Shown here: positions 1 to 6,950 of the stretch, in pieces
Position numbering within the stretch: position 1 is the first letter of the stretch
Layout: the number at the start of each line of letters is the position of its first letter
Source of the DNA: Clostridia bacterium
Lineage (GTDB): Bacteria > Bacillota > Clostridia > UBA1381
Assembly: GCA_017415105.1 (NCBI GenBank)
Contig: JAFQJD010000005.1
Coordinates: 41,471-105,470 of the forward strand
Direction of reading: 5' to 3'
DNA length: 64,000 bases
The notes under the pieces: model-generated
What the model was told of the DNA's origin: nothing
Database searches by the model: none
What the model saw: the letters and a program-made list of their open reading frames with translations, nothing else
Program-made: the position numbers and the translations under genes

Positions 1-1671
1 GATATGGAGTTTACAGTAGAGCACGGTAAGCTTTATATGCTTCAGACAAGAAACGGTAAGAGAACAGCTCAGGCAGCTCTTAAGATAGCTTGTGACCTTG
101 TTGACGAGGGCATGAGAACAGAGGAAGAGGCTGTTGAGATGATCGACCCGAGAAACCTTGACACATTGCTTCACCCGCAGTTTGATGCTAAAGCTCTTAA
201 GGCTGCAACACCGATGGGCAAGGCTTTGGGTGCATCACCCGGTGCTGCTTGCGGTAAGGTTGTATTTACAGCTGAGGACGCAAAGGAATGGGGCGCTAAG
301 GGCGAGAAGGTTATCCTTGTTCGTCTTGAAACATCACCTGAGGATATCGAGGGTATGAAGGCTGCTCAGGGTATCCTTACAGTTCGTGGCGGTATGACAT
401 CACACGCTGCCGTTGTTGCTCGTGGTATGGGTACATGCTGTGTATCAGGCTGTGGCGACATCACAATGGACGAAGAAAACAAGAAGTTCACACTTAACGG
501 TAAAGTATATACAGAGGGAGATTACATCTCACTTGACGGTTCAACCGGTAACATCTACGACGGTATCATCCCGACAGTAGACGCTTCAATCGCAGGCGAG
601 TTCGGCAGAATTATGGCATGGGCTGACAAGTTCAGAACATTGAAGGTTAGAACAAACGCTGATACTCCTGCTGATGCTAAGAAGGCAAGAGAGCTTGGTG
701 CTGAGGGTATTGGTCTTTGCCGTACAGAGCATATGTTCTTTGAGGGCAACAGAATCGACGCATTCCGTGAGATGATCTGTTCAGATACAGTTGAAGAGAG
801 AGAAGCAGCATTGGAGAAAATTCTTCCGATGCAGCAGGGCGACTTTGAGGAGCTTTATGAGGCACTTGAGGGACATCCGGTAACAATCCGTTTCCTCGAT
901 CCCCCGCTACACGAGTTCGTTCCGACAGAGGAAGCTGACATTGAGCTTCTTGCAAAAGCACAGGGCAAGACAGTTGAGGCTATCAAGGATATCATCAACG
1001 GCTTGCACGAGGCTAACCCGATGATGGGTCACCGTGGATGTCGTCTTGCAGTAACATATCCTGAAATTGCAAAGATGCAGACAAAGGCTGTTATCCGTGC
1101 CGCTATAAACGTATCAAAGGCTCATCCGGACTGGACAATCGTTCCGGAAATCATGATACCGCTTGTATGTGAGGTTAAGGAATTAAAGTGCGTTAAGCAG
1201 ATGGTTGTTGAAACAGCTGATGCTGAAATCGCAGCAGCAGGTTCAAACCTTAAGTATGAGGTTGGTACAATGATCGAAATTCCGAGAGCTGCACTTTCAG
1301 CTGACGAGATCGCAAAAGAGGCTGACTTCTTCTGCTTCGGTACAAACGACCTTACACAGATGACATACGGCTTCTCACGTGACGACGCAGGTAAGTTCCT
1401 CGATGCTTACTATGATGCAAAGATCTTCGAGAACGACCCGTTTGCAAGACTTGACCAGTCAGGCGTTGGTAAGCTTATGGATATGGCTATTAAGCTTGGT
1501 AAGCCGGTTAACCCGAACCTCCACGTAGGTATCTGTGGTGAGCACGGCGGCGACCCGACATCAGTTGAGTTCTGTCACGAGCTTGGCCTTGACTACGTTT
1601 CATGTTCACCGTTCAGAGTTCCGATCGCAAGATTGGCTGCTGCACAGGCTAACATCAAGGCTTCAAAATAA
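1..1671 (+). CDS. ppdK: pyruvate phosphate dikinase, C-terminal part (5' end outside the window)
   Basis: Catalyses reversible conversion of pyruvate, ATP and Pi to PEP, AMP and PPi in the cytoplasm. The frame is open at base 1, so about 320 N-terminal residues (most of the nucleotide-binding domain) are missing compared with the usual ~880. Seen here are the end of the ATP-grasp domain (LYMLQTRNGKR), the swivelling phosphohistidine domain with GGMTSHAAVVARGMG (catalytic His at about base 403), and the C-terminal PEP/pyruvate TIM barrel with GCRLAVTYPEI and the catalytic Cys in GICGEHGGDP. The stop is followed directly by a strong terminator. The PPi it can make or use fits with the membrane pyrophosphatase gene at 11.2 kb (inference). 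Identification is secure. Confidence 0.97.
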   Translation, partial: DMEFTVEHGKLYMLQTRNGKRTAQAALKIACDLVDEGMRTEEEAVEMIDPRNLDTLLHPQFDAKALKAATPMGKALGASPGAACGKVVFTAEDAKEWGAKGEKVILVRLETSPEDIEGMKAAQGILTVRGGMTSHAAVVARGMGTCCVSGCGDITMDEENKKFTLNGKVYTEGDYISLDGSTGNIYDGIIPTVDASIAGEFGRIMAWADKFRTLKVRTNADTPADAKKARELGAEGIGLCRTEHMFFEGNRIDAFREMICSDTVEEREAALEKILPMQQGDFEELYEALEGHPVTIRFLDPPLHEFVPTEEADIELLAKAQGKTVEAIKDIINGLHEANPMMGHRGCRLAVTYPEIAKMQTKAVIRAAINVSKAHPDWTIVPEIMIPLVCEVKELKCVKQMVVETADAEIAAAGSNLKYEVGTMIEIPRAALSADEIAKEADFFCFGTNDLTQMTYGFSRDDAGKFLDAYYDAKIFENDPFARLDQSGVGKLMDMAIKLGKPVNPNLHVGICGEHGGDPTSVEFCHELGLDYVSCSPFRVPIARLAAAQANIKASK

Positions 1672-1683
1672 TAATAAAACCTC

Positions 1684-1724
1684 AAAAGAGTTTTGTGTGC
1701 TTCGGTACGCAAAACTCTTTTTTT
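1684..1724 (+). terminator. rho-independent terminator after ppdK
   Basis: Stem AGAGTTTTG... pairs with ...CAAAACTCT around a TTCG tetraloop, allowing G-U pairs, and is followed by seven T. Confidence 0.9.
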
Positions 1725-1741
1725 CGCTGTTTATTTTCCTC

Positions 1742-1770
1742 TTTACAAATCGGACAAACTGTGGTAAAAT
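1742..1770 (+). promoter_or_regulatory. sigma-A type promoter
   Basis: TTTACA and TAAAAT separated by 17 bp. The predicted transcript start, near 1777, falls on the first base of the long stem described next. Confidence 0.7.
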
Positions 1771-1776
1771 ATACTT

Positions 1777-1930
1777 GCTACTTAACTAAATATTTCATGT
1801 GATAATTGTGTATGTTTGTCTTAGGCAAAAACGCAGTTTTCTTTCCTATGCACATTTTCACATGATTGCAGTTAAGTAGCATTAACAGGGAATATGCGTT
1901 TTTCATGCGCAGGTTTCCTGCGCATTTTTT
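1777..1930 (+). promoter_or_regulatory. structured leader RNA with terminator, upstream of small XRE gene
   Basis: The 11-base arm GCTACTTAACT (1777-1787) is perfectly complementary to 1870-1880. Nested arms CATGTGA (1796-1802)/TCACATG (1858-1864) and GTGTAT/ATGCAC continue the stem, giving one long interrupted hairpin that begins at the predicted transcript start. It is followed by a second hairpin, ATGCGCAGG-TTT-CCTGCGCAT (1905-1925), with a T run, ending just before the AGGAGG-like site of the next gene. The order structure-terminator-RBS is that of an attenuator or riboswitch. I could not match it to a known class. A small non-coding RNA or a short inverted-repeat insertion are alternatives. 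Confidence 0.55.
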
Positions 1931-1949
1931 AATTTACGGAGGAAAGAAT

Positions 1950-2177
1950 ATGAAAGCACGACCACGAAAAGAAGCAAGCGAAATGTTTAAAAAAATAAGA
2001 AAATCAAAAGGATTTTCTCTTGAAGAACTTGCAGGAATGACAGGTGGCGAATGTACGGCATCCGACCTTGATTTGTTTGAAAAGGGGGACTGGTCAATAT
2101 CGGCTGTTGGGTTTATATTTATGTGTAAAGCACTTGAAATCGAAAACCCGGATGACATATTATATGAAGAAATATGA
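1950..2177 (+). CDS. small XRE/HTH-like protein (75 aa)
   Basis: Predicted DNA-binding protein. The sequence has the length and pattern of a single helix-turn-helix domain of the XRE type: a basic N-terminus (MKARPRKEASEMFKKIRKSKG), then FSLEELAGMTG as the likely first helices, and LFEKGDWSISAVGFIFMCKALEI as the rest. ATG at 1950 was chosen over upstream codons because GGAGG lies 8 bases before it and because a terminator hairpin lies immediately upstream. It is a single-gene unit with its own promoter and terminator, with the structured leader in between. Target genes are unknown; autoregulation would be typical of the family but nothing in the sequence shows it. Confidence 0.65.
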   Translation: MKARPRKEASEMFKKIRKSKGFSLEELAGMTGGECTASDLDLFEKGDWSISAVGFIFMCKALEIENPDDILYEEI

Positions 2178-2205
2178 AAAAGTGAGCAGTGCATTGAGGA
2201 TTAAG

Positions 2206-2228
2206 AGCATTCTATAATGCTGTTTTTT
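2206..2228 (+). terminator. rho-independent terminator after the small XRE gene
   Basis: AGCATT-CTAT-AATGCT stem followed by G and six T. Confidence 0.75.
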
Positions 2229-2296
2229 GTTTCCGTCACGTAGCACTTGTAACAAAAATGTAAAAATGTTTTTATGATAACTACACATAAAACGGC

Positions 2297-2325
2297 TTGA
2301 CACTTTGACAAAAATATTGTATAAT
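2297..2325 (+). promoter_or_regulatory. consensus sigma-A promoter of rny
   Basis: TTGACA, 17 bp, TATAAT: a perfect match to consensus. The predicted start is near 2332, about 200 bases before the rny coding region. Confidence 0.85.
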
Positions 2326-2331
2326 ATATAT

Positions 2332-2533
2332 GCTGATATTTCTTTAAGAATTTTCTGAAATGTTACAGTTATCAAAGCTGCACACAATCTTTGGTGTGCC
2401 GACGGTTGCTTGCATTGAGGACTTTCAGAAACCCAATAACCTGCAAAAGGTTTTTGAAATACATAATTAAATATAAAGCAACCCTTTTTATGGTACGCCT
2501 CCGGTTGCGTGTGGGATATATTTATCACATTAT
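2332..2533 (+). promoter_or_regulatory. long structured 5' leader of rny with mutually exclusive pairings
   Basis: About 200 untranslated bases separate the consensus promoter from rny. Visible pairings are TTTCTGAAA (2352-2360) with TTTCAGAAA (2423-2431); hairpin GCACAC/GTGTGC (2380-2385/2394-2399); and hairpin AACCT/AGGTT (2438-2442/2448-2452), which can be extended by TTTCA/TGAAA (2423-2427/2455-2459), competing with the first stem. GCAACC (2478-2483) can pair with GGTTGC at 2404-2409 or at 2503-2508. No T run follows, so this is not a simple terminator. It may be a control region of rny or a separate small RNA processed from the leader. Confidence 0.5.
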
Positions 2534-2538
2534 AGGAG

Positions 2539-4116
2539 GTGTTTAAGATAGATCCAATAACTATAGCGCTTATAGCAGGCGTTGTCGTTCTTGCAATTGG
2601 CTGTGTTGTTACCTATAAAGTAGGCTTTTCATCAGGCGTTAAGCACAGAATGAAAGTTGCCGAAAAAGAGTTAGGTTCAGCAGAGGAAAAGGCAAAGTCA
2701 ATTCTTGCCGATGCTGAAAAAGCTGCCAATTCAAAGAAACGTGAAGCACTGCTTGAAGCTAAAGAAGAAAACCAACGCTTACGCCAGGAACTCGACAGAG
2801 AAATCAAGGAGCGTAGAAGCGAAATTTCAAAACAGGAAAACAGACTTAACCAAAAAGAAGAGGTATTAGATAAAAAATCAGATAATCTCGAAAAGAAGGA
2901 GCAGTCATATACAACAAAGCTCCGTGCACTTGAAAAACGAGAGGCTGAAATAGCAGAAATCAAACTCAAACAGACAGAGGAACTTGAAAGAATTTCAGGT
3001 ATGACACGTGATGAGGCAAAGGCTATCCTTATCCGTGAGATTGAAATGACGGCAAGACACGATGCTGCTGTTATGGTTAAAGAAATTGAGCAAGAGGCTA
3101 AAGACACAGCAGAACGCAAGGCGAAGAACATTGTGGCAATGTCAATTCAGAAGGTTGCCGCAGACCACGTTGCTGAAACTACAGTTTCTGTTGTTAACCT
3201 GCCAAATGATGAAATGAAGGGCCGTATTATCGGCCGCGAGGGACGTAACATACGTACCATTGAAACACTTACCGGCGTTGACCTTATTATCGACGATACA
3301 CCGGAGGCTGTTATTGTGTCAAGCTTTGACCCCGTAAGACGTGAGATTGCAAAGATGACACTTGAAAAGCTTATTGTTGACGGACGTATTCATCCGGCAA
3401 GAATAGAAGAATCAGTTGAAAAATCACGTAAAGAGGTTGAGGCTATCATCAAGCAAGAGGGTGAAAATGCGGCATTTACAACCGGCGTACACGGTCTGCA
3501 TCCCGAGCTTATCAAGCTTCTTGGTAAACTCCGTTACAGAACAAGTTACGGTCAGAATGTGCTTAAGCACTCTATTGAAGTTTCACACCTTGCCGGCGTT
3601 ATGGCAGGCGAGCTTGGAATGGATGTAAACCTCGCAAAGCGTGCAGGCTTGTTGCATGATATAGGTAAAGCGGTTGACCACGAAATCGAGGGCTCACACG
3701 TTACCATCGGTGCAGATATAGCCGGCAAATTCAGAGAAAACAAAGACGTGGTACATGCTATTATGGCACACCACGGTGACGTTGAGGCACAGACAATAGT
3801 TGCAACGCTTGTTCAGGCGGCTGACGCAATTTCAGCGGCACGCCCGGGAGCAAGACGTGAAAACCTTGAAACATACATAAAGCGTTTGCAGAAGCTTGAG
3901 GAAATCGCCAACGAGTATAACGGTGTTGACAAATCCTTTGCTATCCAGGCAGGCCGTGAGATACGAATTATGGTTAAGCCCGAGGTTGTAAACGATGACG
4001 GTATGATAATTGTTGCCAAAGAAATCGCAAAGAAAATCGAGGACGAGCTGGAGTATCCGGGTCAGATTAAAGTCAGCCTGATTCGTGAAACCCGTGCTGT
4101 TGATTATGCAAAATAA
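2539..4116 (+). CDS. rny: ribonuclease Y
   Basis: Membrane-anchored endoribonuclease that starts mRNA decay and processing in Bacillota. Domains in order: one N-terminal membrane segment (about residues 8-27), a long charged coiled coil (about 35-205), a KH RNA-binding domain (about 216-280, with [12 protein letters not shown]), and an HD hydrolase domain with His at LKHSIE, HD in LLHDIGK (373-374) and HHGD near 411. Length 525 aa is normal. The start is odd: the first open codon is a GTG at 2539 that overlaps the AGGAGG site (2534-2539). The codon at ideal spacing is a non-standard ATA at 2548, which would give [11 protein letters not shown]. It is followed by ymdB, a pairing conserved in Bacillota. 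Confidence 0.95.
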   Translation: MFKIDPITIALIAGVVVLAIGCVVTYKVGFSSGVKHRMKVAEKELGSAEEKAKSILADAEKAANSKKREALLEAKEENQRLRQELDREIKERRSEISKQENRLNQKEEVLDKKSDNLEKKEQSYTTKLRALEKREAEIAEIKLKQTEELERISGMTRDEAKAILIREIEMTARHDAAVMVKEIEQEAKDTAERKAKNIVAMSIQKVAADHVAETTVSVVNLPNDEMKGRIIGREGRNIRTIETLTGVDLIIDDTPEAVIVSSFDPVRREIAKMTLEKLIVDGRIHPARIEESVEKSRKEVEAIIKQEGENAAFTTGVHGLHPELIKLLGKLRYRTSYGQNVLKHSIEVSHLAGVMAGELGMDVNLAKRAGLLHDIGKAVDHEIEGSHVTIGADIAGKFRENKDVVHAIMAHHGDVEAQTIVATLVQAADAISAARPGARRENLETYIKRLQKLEEIANEYNGVDKSFAIQAGREIRIMVKPEVVNDDGMIIVAKEIAKKIEDELEYPGQIKVSLIRETRAVDYAK

Positions 4117-4139
4117 TCAGCTTTAACAAAAGAAAAAAT

Positions 4140-4244
4140 GGAACAATTGTCAAATAAACGGTGATTGTGTCTGCGTTGTTCGATAAAGGGACAGCACACC
4201 TCACGTTACCGTAACTTCTACCTGTTTGGCGTTGTTCCTTTTTT
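4140..4244 (+). ncRNA. structured intergenic RNA with terminator between rny and ymdB
   Basis: Three nested stems: GGAACAA (4140-4146)/TTGTTCC (4232-4238), followed by six T; ACGGTGA (4158-4164) with 4201-4212 (four-base bulge); and GTGTCTG (4167-4173)/CAGCACAC (4192-4199). The whole folds into one ~100-nt bulged rod ending in a U-tract. It could be an extended terminator or attenuator before ymdB, or a small RNA made from the 3' UTR of rny. No promoter was seen immediately upstream. Class not recognised. Confidence 0.5.
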
Positions 4245-4267
4245 ATCTATCAGAAAGGTGTTTGGAA

Positions 4268-5047
4268 ATGAAAGTATTATGCGTTGGTGATGTCGTAAGC
4301 CGTGTGGGCAGAGATATGCTCTTTAAGTATGTTGACGAGCTGAAGTATCAGAAGGACATTGATTTTGTAATCGTAAACGGCGAAAACTCAAGCCACGGCA
4401 GAGGTATGACACGCTCAACCTACAACGAAATGAAACGTGCAGGTGCGGATATGTTCACAATGGGCAATCACGTCTGGGGTGCAAAAGAAGTTGTGCATAT
4501 TATGGAAAAAGAGGGAGATGTTATCCGTCCGCTTAATATGCAGGGCACACAGCCGGGACGCGGCAGTGTTATAATGACCGCAAAAAACGGCACTAAAATA
4601 GGCATCATAAACCTCATAGGTCAGGTCAATATGGTACCTGCCAATTCACCTTTTGATGCAGTTCTTGCAGAAATAAAAAAAATCCGTGAGGTAACACCCG
4701 TTATATTTGTAGATTTCCATGCCGAGGTAACCTCGGAGAAAATGGCAATGGGATATTTCCTTGACGGTAAGGTGAGTGCAATGTTCGGCACTCATACACA
4801 CATCCAGACCGCCGATGCAAAAATCCTCGACGGCGGAACAGGCTACATTACAGACCTCGGAATGACAGGACCTATCGATTCAGTTCTCGGTATGAATAAG
4901 AATATAATTATTGACCGGTTTGTGTCGGGCACACAGCATAAGTTTGAGATTGCCACCGGCAAGGGGCAGTTCTGCGGCTGTGTATTTACCGTCAACGACG
5001 ATGACGGCAAATGCACCGATATTGAGCGGTTGTATATTGAGGAATAA
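4268..5047 (+). CDS. ymdB: YmdB-family metallophosphoesterase
   Basis: Calcineurin-like phosphoesterase of the TIGR00282/YmdB family; the Bacillus enzyme hydrolyses 2',3'-cyclic nucleotides and affects RNase Y-linked expression and biofilm fate. Residues D8, E39, N40, N67, H68, H151, H176 and H178 lie in the expected metal-binding contexts (VGDVVS, NGENSSHG, GNHVW, DFHAEVTSEK, FGTHTHI). Length 259 aa is typical. ATG at 4268 was chosen because AAGGTG lies 7 bases upstream; a longer frame to 4226 would run through the terminator-like structure. It lies directly downstream of rny, as in many Bacillota. Its 3' end abuts the DUF559 element. Confidence 0.93.
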   Translation: MKVLCVGDVVSRVGRDMLFKYVDELKYQKDIDFVIVNGENSSHGRGMTRSTYNEMKRAGADMFTMGNHVWGAKEVVHIMEKEGDVIRPLNMQGTQPGRGSVIMTAKNGTKIGIINLIGQVNMVPANSPFDAVLAEIKKIREVTPVIFVDFHAEVTSEKMAMGYFLDGKVSAMFGTHTHIQTADAKILDGGTGYITDLGMTGPIDSVLGMNKNIIIDRFVSGTQHKFEIATGKGQFCGCVFTVNDDDGKCTDIERLYIEE

Positions 5048-5049
5048 AT

Positions 5050-5103
5050 GAAAAGGCTCCCTTGTGTAAAGGGAGCTGTCAGCTTTGCTGACTGAGGGAT
5101 TGT
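5050..5103 (+). repeat. left inverted repeat of the DUF559 element
   Basis: Begins GAAAAGGCTCCC and ends GAGGGATTGT. It contains the palindromes at 5056-5076 and 5079-5093. It differs from the right copy at two positions (near 5070 and 5099). Confidence 0.9.
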
Positions 5104-5447
5104 CTTACCACTTCATCAATGTACCAACATACTCCCTCAAAATTTTTTAATACATCAAAATTCGATATCCTTATTACATTTATGCCATACTCTTGTAAAT
5201 AGGATGTCCTTTTTTTGTCATTAGCTATTCCATTTTCTTCGTAGTGCTGTGAGCCATCAAGTTCAATAACCAAATTCGCTTTTGCACAGTAGAAATCCGC
5301 TATATACTTACCCAGAACTTTTTGTCTTGAAAATCGTACTGGATATGTTTTTAAAAAGTCATACCAAAGATGTCTTTCCTCTTTGGTCATATTTTTTCTT
5401 AGTTCTTTCGCAAATGGCACGATATTTTTATTATGTTTTCTATCCAT
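5079..5447 (-). CDS. DUF559 endonuclease-domain protein (122 aa)
   Basis: Member of the DUF559 family, which shares the PD-(D/E)XK / very-short-patch-repair nuclease fold. Seen: KELRKNMTKEERHLWYDFL at the N-terminus, then RQKVLGKYIADFYC, LVIELDGSQHYE and VIRISNFDVLKNFEGV. The D of IADFYC and E-x-D of IELDGSQH are the likely catalytic acids. Length is normal for stand-alone members. The start at 5447 is supported by GAGGGG seven bases upstream, inside the right repeat. The C-terminal residues SLSQQS and the stop are encoded by the left repeat, so gene and repeats are one unit. Cellular function is unknown; a role in the spread of the element is a hypothesis. Confidence 0.85.
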   Translation of the reverse strand: MDRKHNKNIVPFAKELRKNMTKEERHLWYDFLKTYPVRFSRQKVLGKYIADFYCAKANLVIELDGSQHYEENGIANDKKRTSYLQEYGINVIRISNFDVLKNFEGVCWYIDEVVRQSLSQQS

Positions 5448-5449
5448 TT

Positions 5450-5503
5450 ACAACCCCTCAGTCAGCAAAGCTGACAGCTCCCCTTACACAAGGGAGCCTT
5501 TTC
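5450..5503 (-). repeat. right inverted repeat of the DUF559 element
   Basis: Reverse complement of the left repeat with two differences. Its inner end provides the ribosome-binding site of the DUF559 gene. Its outer end lies one base from the folE stop codon. Confidence 0.9.
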
Positions 5504-5504
5504 C

Positions 5505-6083
5505 TTACTTTAACAAATCATACACCTCACGGCGTAGCTCGTGGTCGCTGTCAAAGAGACCACGGATTGCACTTGTGCGTGTCTTTGCACCGCGTGACTT
5601 GATGCCGCGTGCGGTCATACAGCTATGCTCACCGTCAACTATAACTATAACATCCTCGGTGTCACACACCTTCTGCATAATCTCGGCAATATCCGAGCAT
5701 ATACGCTCCTGTAACTGCAACCGCTTGCAGACCATATCACATATTCTTGCAATCTTTGAAAGTCCTATTACTCTGCCGTTGGGGATATATCCCACATGGC
5801 ATTTCATATTATACATAAGTGCAATATGATGCTCACAGTAGCTGAACACCTCAATATCCTTGACAAGTACAAGGTCACGGGAATCAACATCTTCAAAGCA
5901 TTTGTTGAACATATCGGCAATCTCGTCATTAGAGTATCGCATCCCCTCAAAAACCTCGTCATACATTCGTGCGACACGGTCGGGGGTTTCCTTTAATCCC
6001 TCACGGTCGGGGTCATCGCCAAGCTCCGTTATTATAGTACGGATTGCGTCCTTTATTTTTTCGTGGTTAAATTCTTTTTTCAT
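5505..6083 (-). CDS. folE: GTP cyclohydrolase I
   Basis: Converts GTP to 7,8-dihydroneopterin triphosphate, the first step of folate (and queuosine) synthesis. The 192-aa protein carries the zinc ligands in [10 protein letters not shown] (C83, H86) and [10 protein letters not shown] (C155), plus the family signature [14 protein letters not shown] at 6083 was chosen because AGGAAG precedes it and [17 protein letters not shown] matches the usual N-terminus; the longer open frame to 6137 has no support. queA and tgt, which use the queuosine branch of the same product, are at 24-26 kb. It lies downstream of coaX on the same strand with an 86-base gap. Confidence 0.96.
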   Translation of the reverse strand: MKKEFNHEKIKDAIRTIITELGDDPDREGLKETPDRVARMYDEVFEGMRYSNDEIADMFNKCFEDVDSRDLVLVKDIEVFSYCEHHIALMYNMKCHVGYIPNGRVIGLSKIARICDMVCKRLQLQERICSDIAEIMQKVCDTEDVIVIVDGEHSCMTARGIKSRGAKTRTSAIRGLFDSDHELRREVYDLLK

Positions 6084-6169
6084 TATTATCTTCCTTTTAA
6101 GTATTTCTAAATTGGAACAGTGTCCGTGAGAACGCATTTTGAGCCGTTCGCAACGGATGCTGTTTCAGT

Positions 6170-6934
6170 TCAAGCATTACGTTCGTATAATACCATCAAT
6201 CCCTTTAAAAGCAAATCATCATCAAGTATAACGTCCTTTTTGCAAAGCGATGCCACTGAGCCTGCAAGACCGCCCGTTGCAATAACGGTGCATTTCTCGC
6301 CCATCTCTTCCTCAATACGTTCAACGCATCCGTCAATGCCTGCGGCAGTATAGTACATAATACCATTTGCCATACTCTCTGATGTGTTCTTGCCCACAAC
6401 ACGTTTGGGCGGGTCAAGCTTTACTTTCGGCAACTGTGCCGCACCGCTTACAAGTGCATCAAGTGAAGTACGCATACCGGGGATAATGAGCGTTCCGGTG
6501 TAGTTTTCATCACTGTCAATAACCGACACTGTTGTTGCCGTGCCCATATCAATTATGATAAGCGGTGCACCGTAATATTTAATACCCGCAACCGCATCAA
6601 CAACAAGGTCAGAGCCGAGCTGTGCAGGATTATCAATAGTTATGCGAAGTCCCGTTTTCATACCCGGACCTACGACAAGCGGAGTACATCCTGTAAGCTT
6701 CTTTATTGCATCCTCAACCGTTTCGGTTATAGACGGAACAACTGATGACACAATCGCACCGTCTATTGTGTACGGGTCAATGTTGTGTATTTCAAATATA
6801 TTCTTTATCTGTATTGCATATTCAAGGTCTGTCGCTTTGTGGTTTGTCCAAACACGTTCATTGAACAGTATCACGTCGTTTTCAACACATCCTATTACAA
6901 TATTTGTGTTACCTATGTCTATTGCAAGTACCAT
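6170..6934 (-). CDS. coaX: type III pantothenate kinase
   Basis: Phosphorylates pantothenate, the first step of coenzyme A synthesis, using the ASKHA-fold CoaX enzyme. The 254-aa sequence shows the N-terminal phosphate loop AIDIGNTN (D6), then GPGMKTGLRI, GSDLVVDAVA, the IDMGTATTVSVI motif, and ATGGLAGSVA near the end. These are in the family order and at the normal length. The start at 6934 is supported by a GAGGGG-like site just upstream. It is 16 bases downstream of the SLH gene and may be cotranscribed with it. coaD, another CoA-pathway gene, is 2 kb away in a different unit. Confidence 0.95.
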   Translation of the reverse strand: MVLAIDIGNTNIVIGCVENDVILFNERVWTNHKATDLEYAIQIKNIFEIHNIDPYTIDGAIVSSVVPSITETVEDAIKKLTGCTPLVVGPGMKTGLRITIDNPAQLGSDLVVDAVAGIKYYGAPLIIIDMGTATTVSVIDSDENYTGTLIIPGMRTSLDALVSGAAQLPKVKLDPPKRVVGKNTSESMANGIMYYTAAGIDGCVERIEEEMGEKCTVIATGGLAGSVASLCKKDVILDDDLLLKGLMVLYERNA

Positions 6935-6950
6935 TTATTTCCCCTCGTTT

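Larger units (their letters stand above)
5050..5503. mobile_element. compact DUF559-endonuclease element bounded by 54-bp inverted repeats
   Basis: Bases 5050-5103 and 5450-5503 are inverted copies of one another with 52 of 54 positions identical. Each copy holds two small palindromes: GCTCCCTT...AAGGGAGC and GTCAGC-TTT-GCTGAC. Between them is a single gene encoding a Vsr-like DUF559 protein. The left repeat supplies the last codons and stop of the gene, and the right repeat supplies its GAGGGG ribosome site. The element fills the whole gap between the stops of convergent ymdB and folE. No clear target-site duplication was found. The arrangement resembles a transposable or REP-like unit; mobility is inference. 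Confidence 0.6.

Noticed and set aside
677..961. Minus-strand frame inside ppdK
   Set aside because: Shadow of the strongly biased ppdK coding sequence; no family match.
5282..5829. Plus-strand open frames opposite DUF559 and folE
   Set aside because: They are antisense to two well-supported genes, lack ribosome sites and have no recognisable protein pattern.
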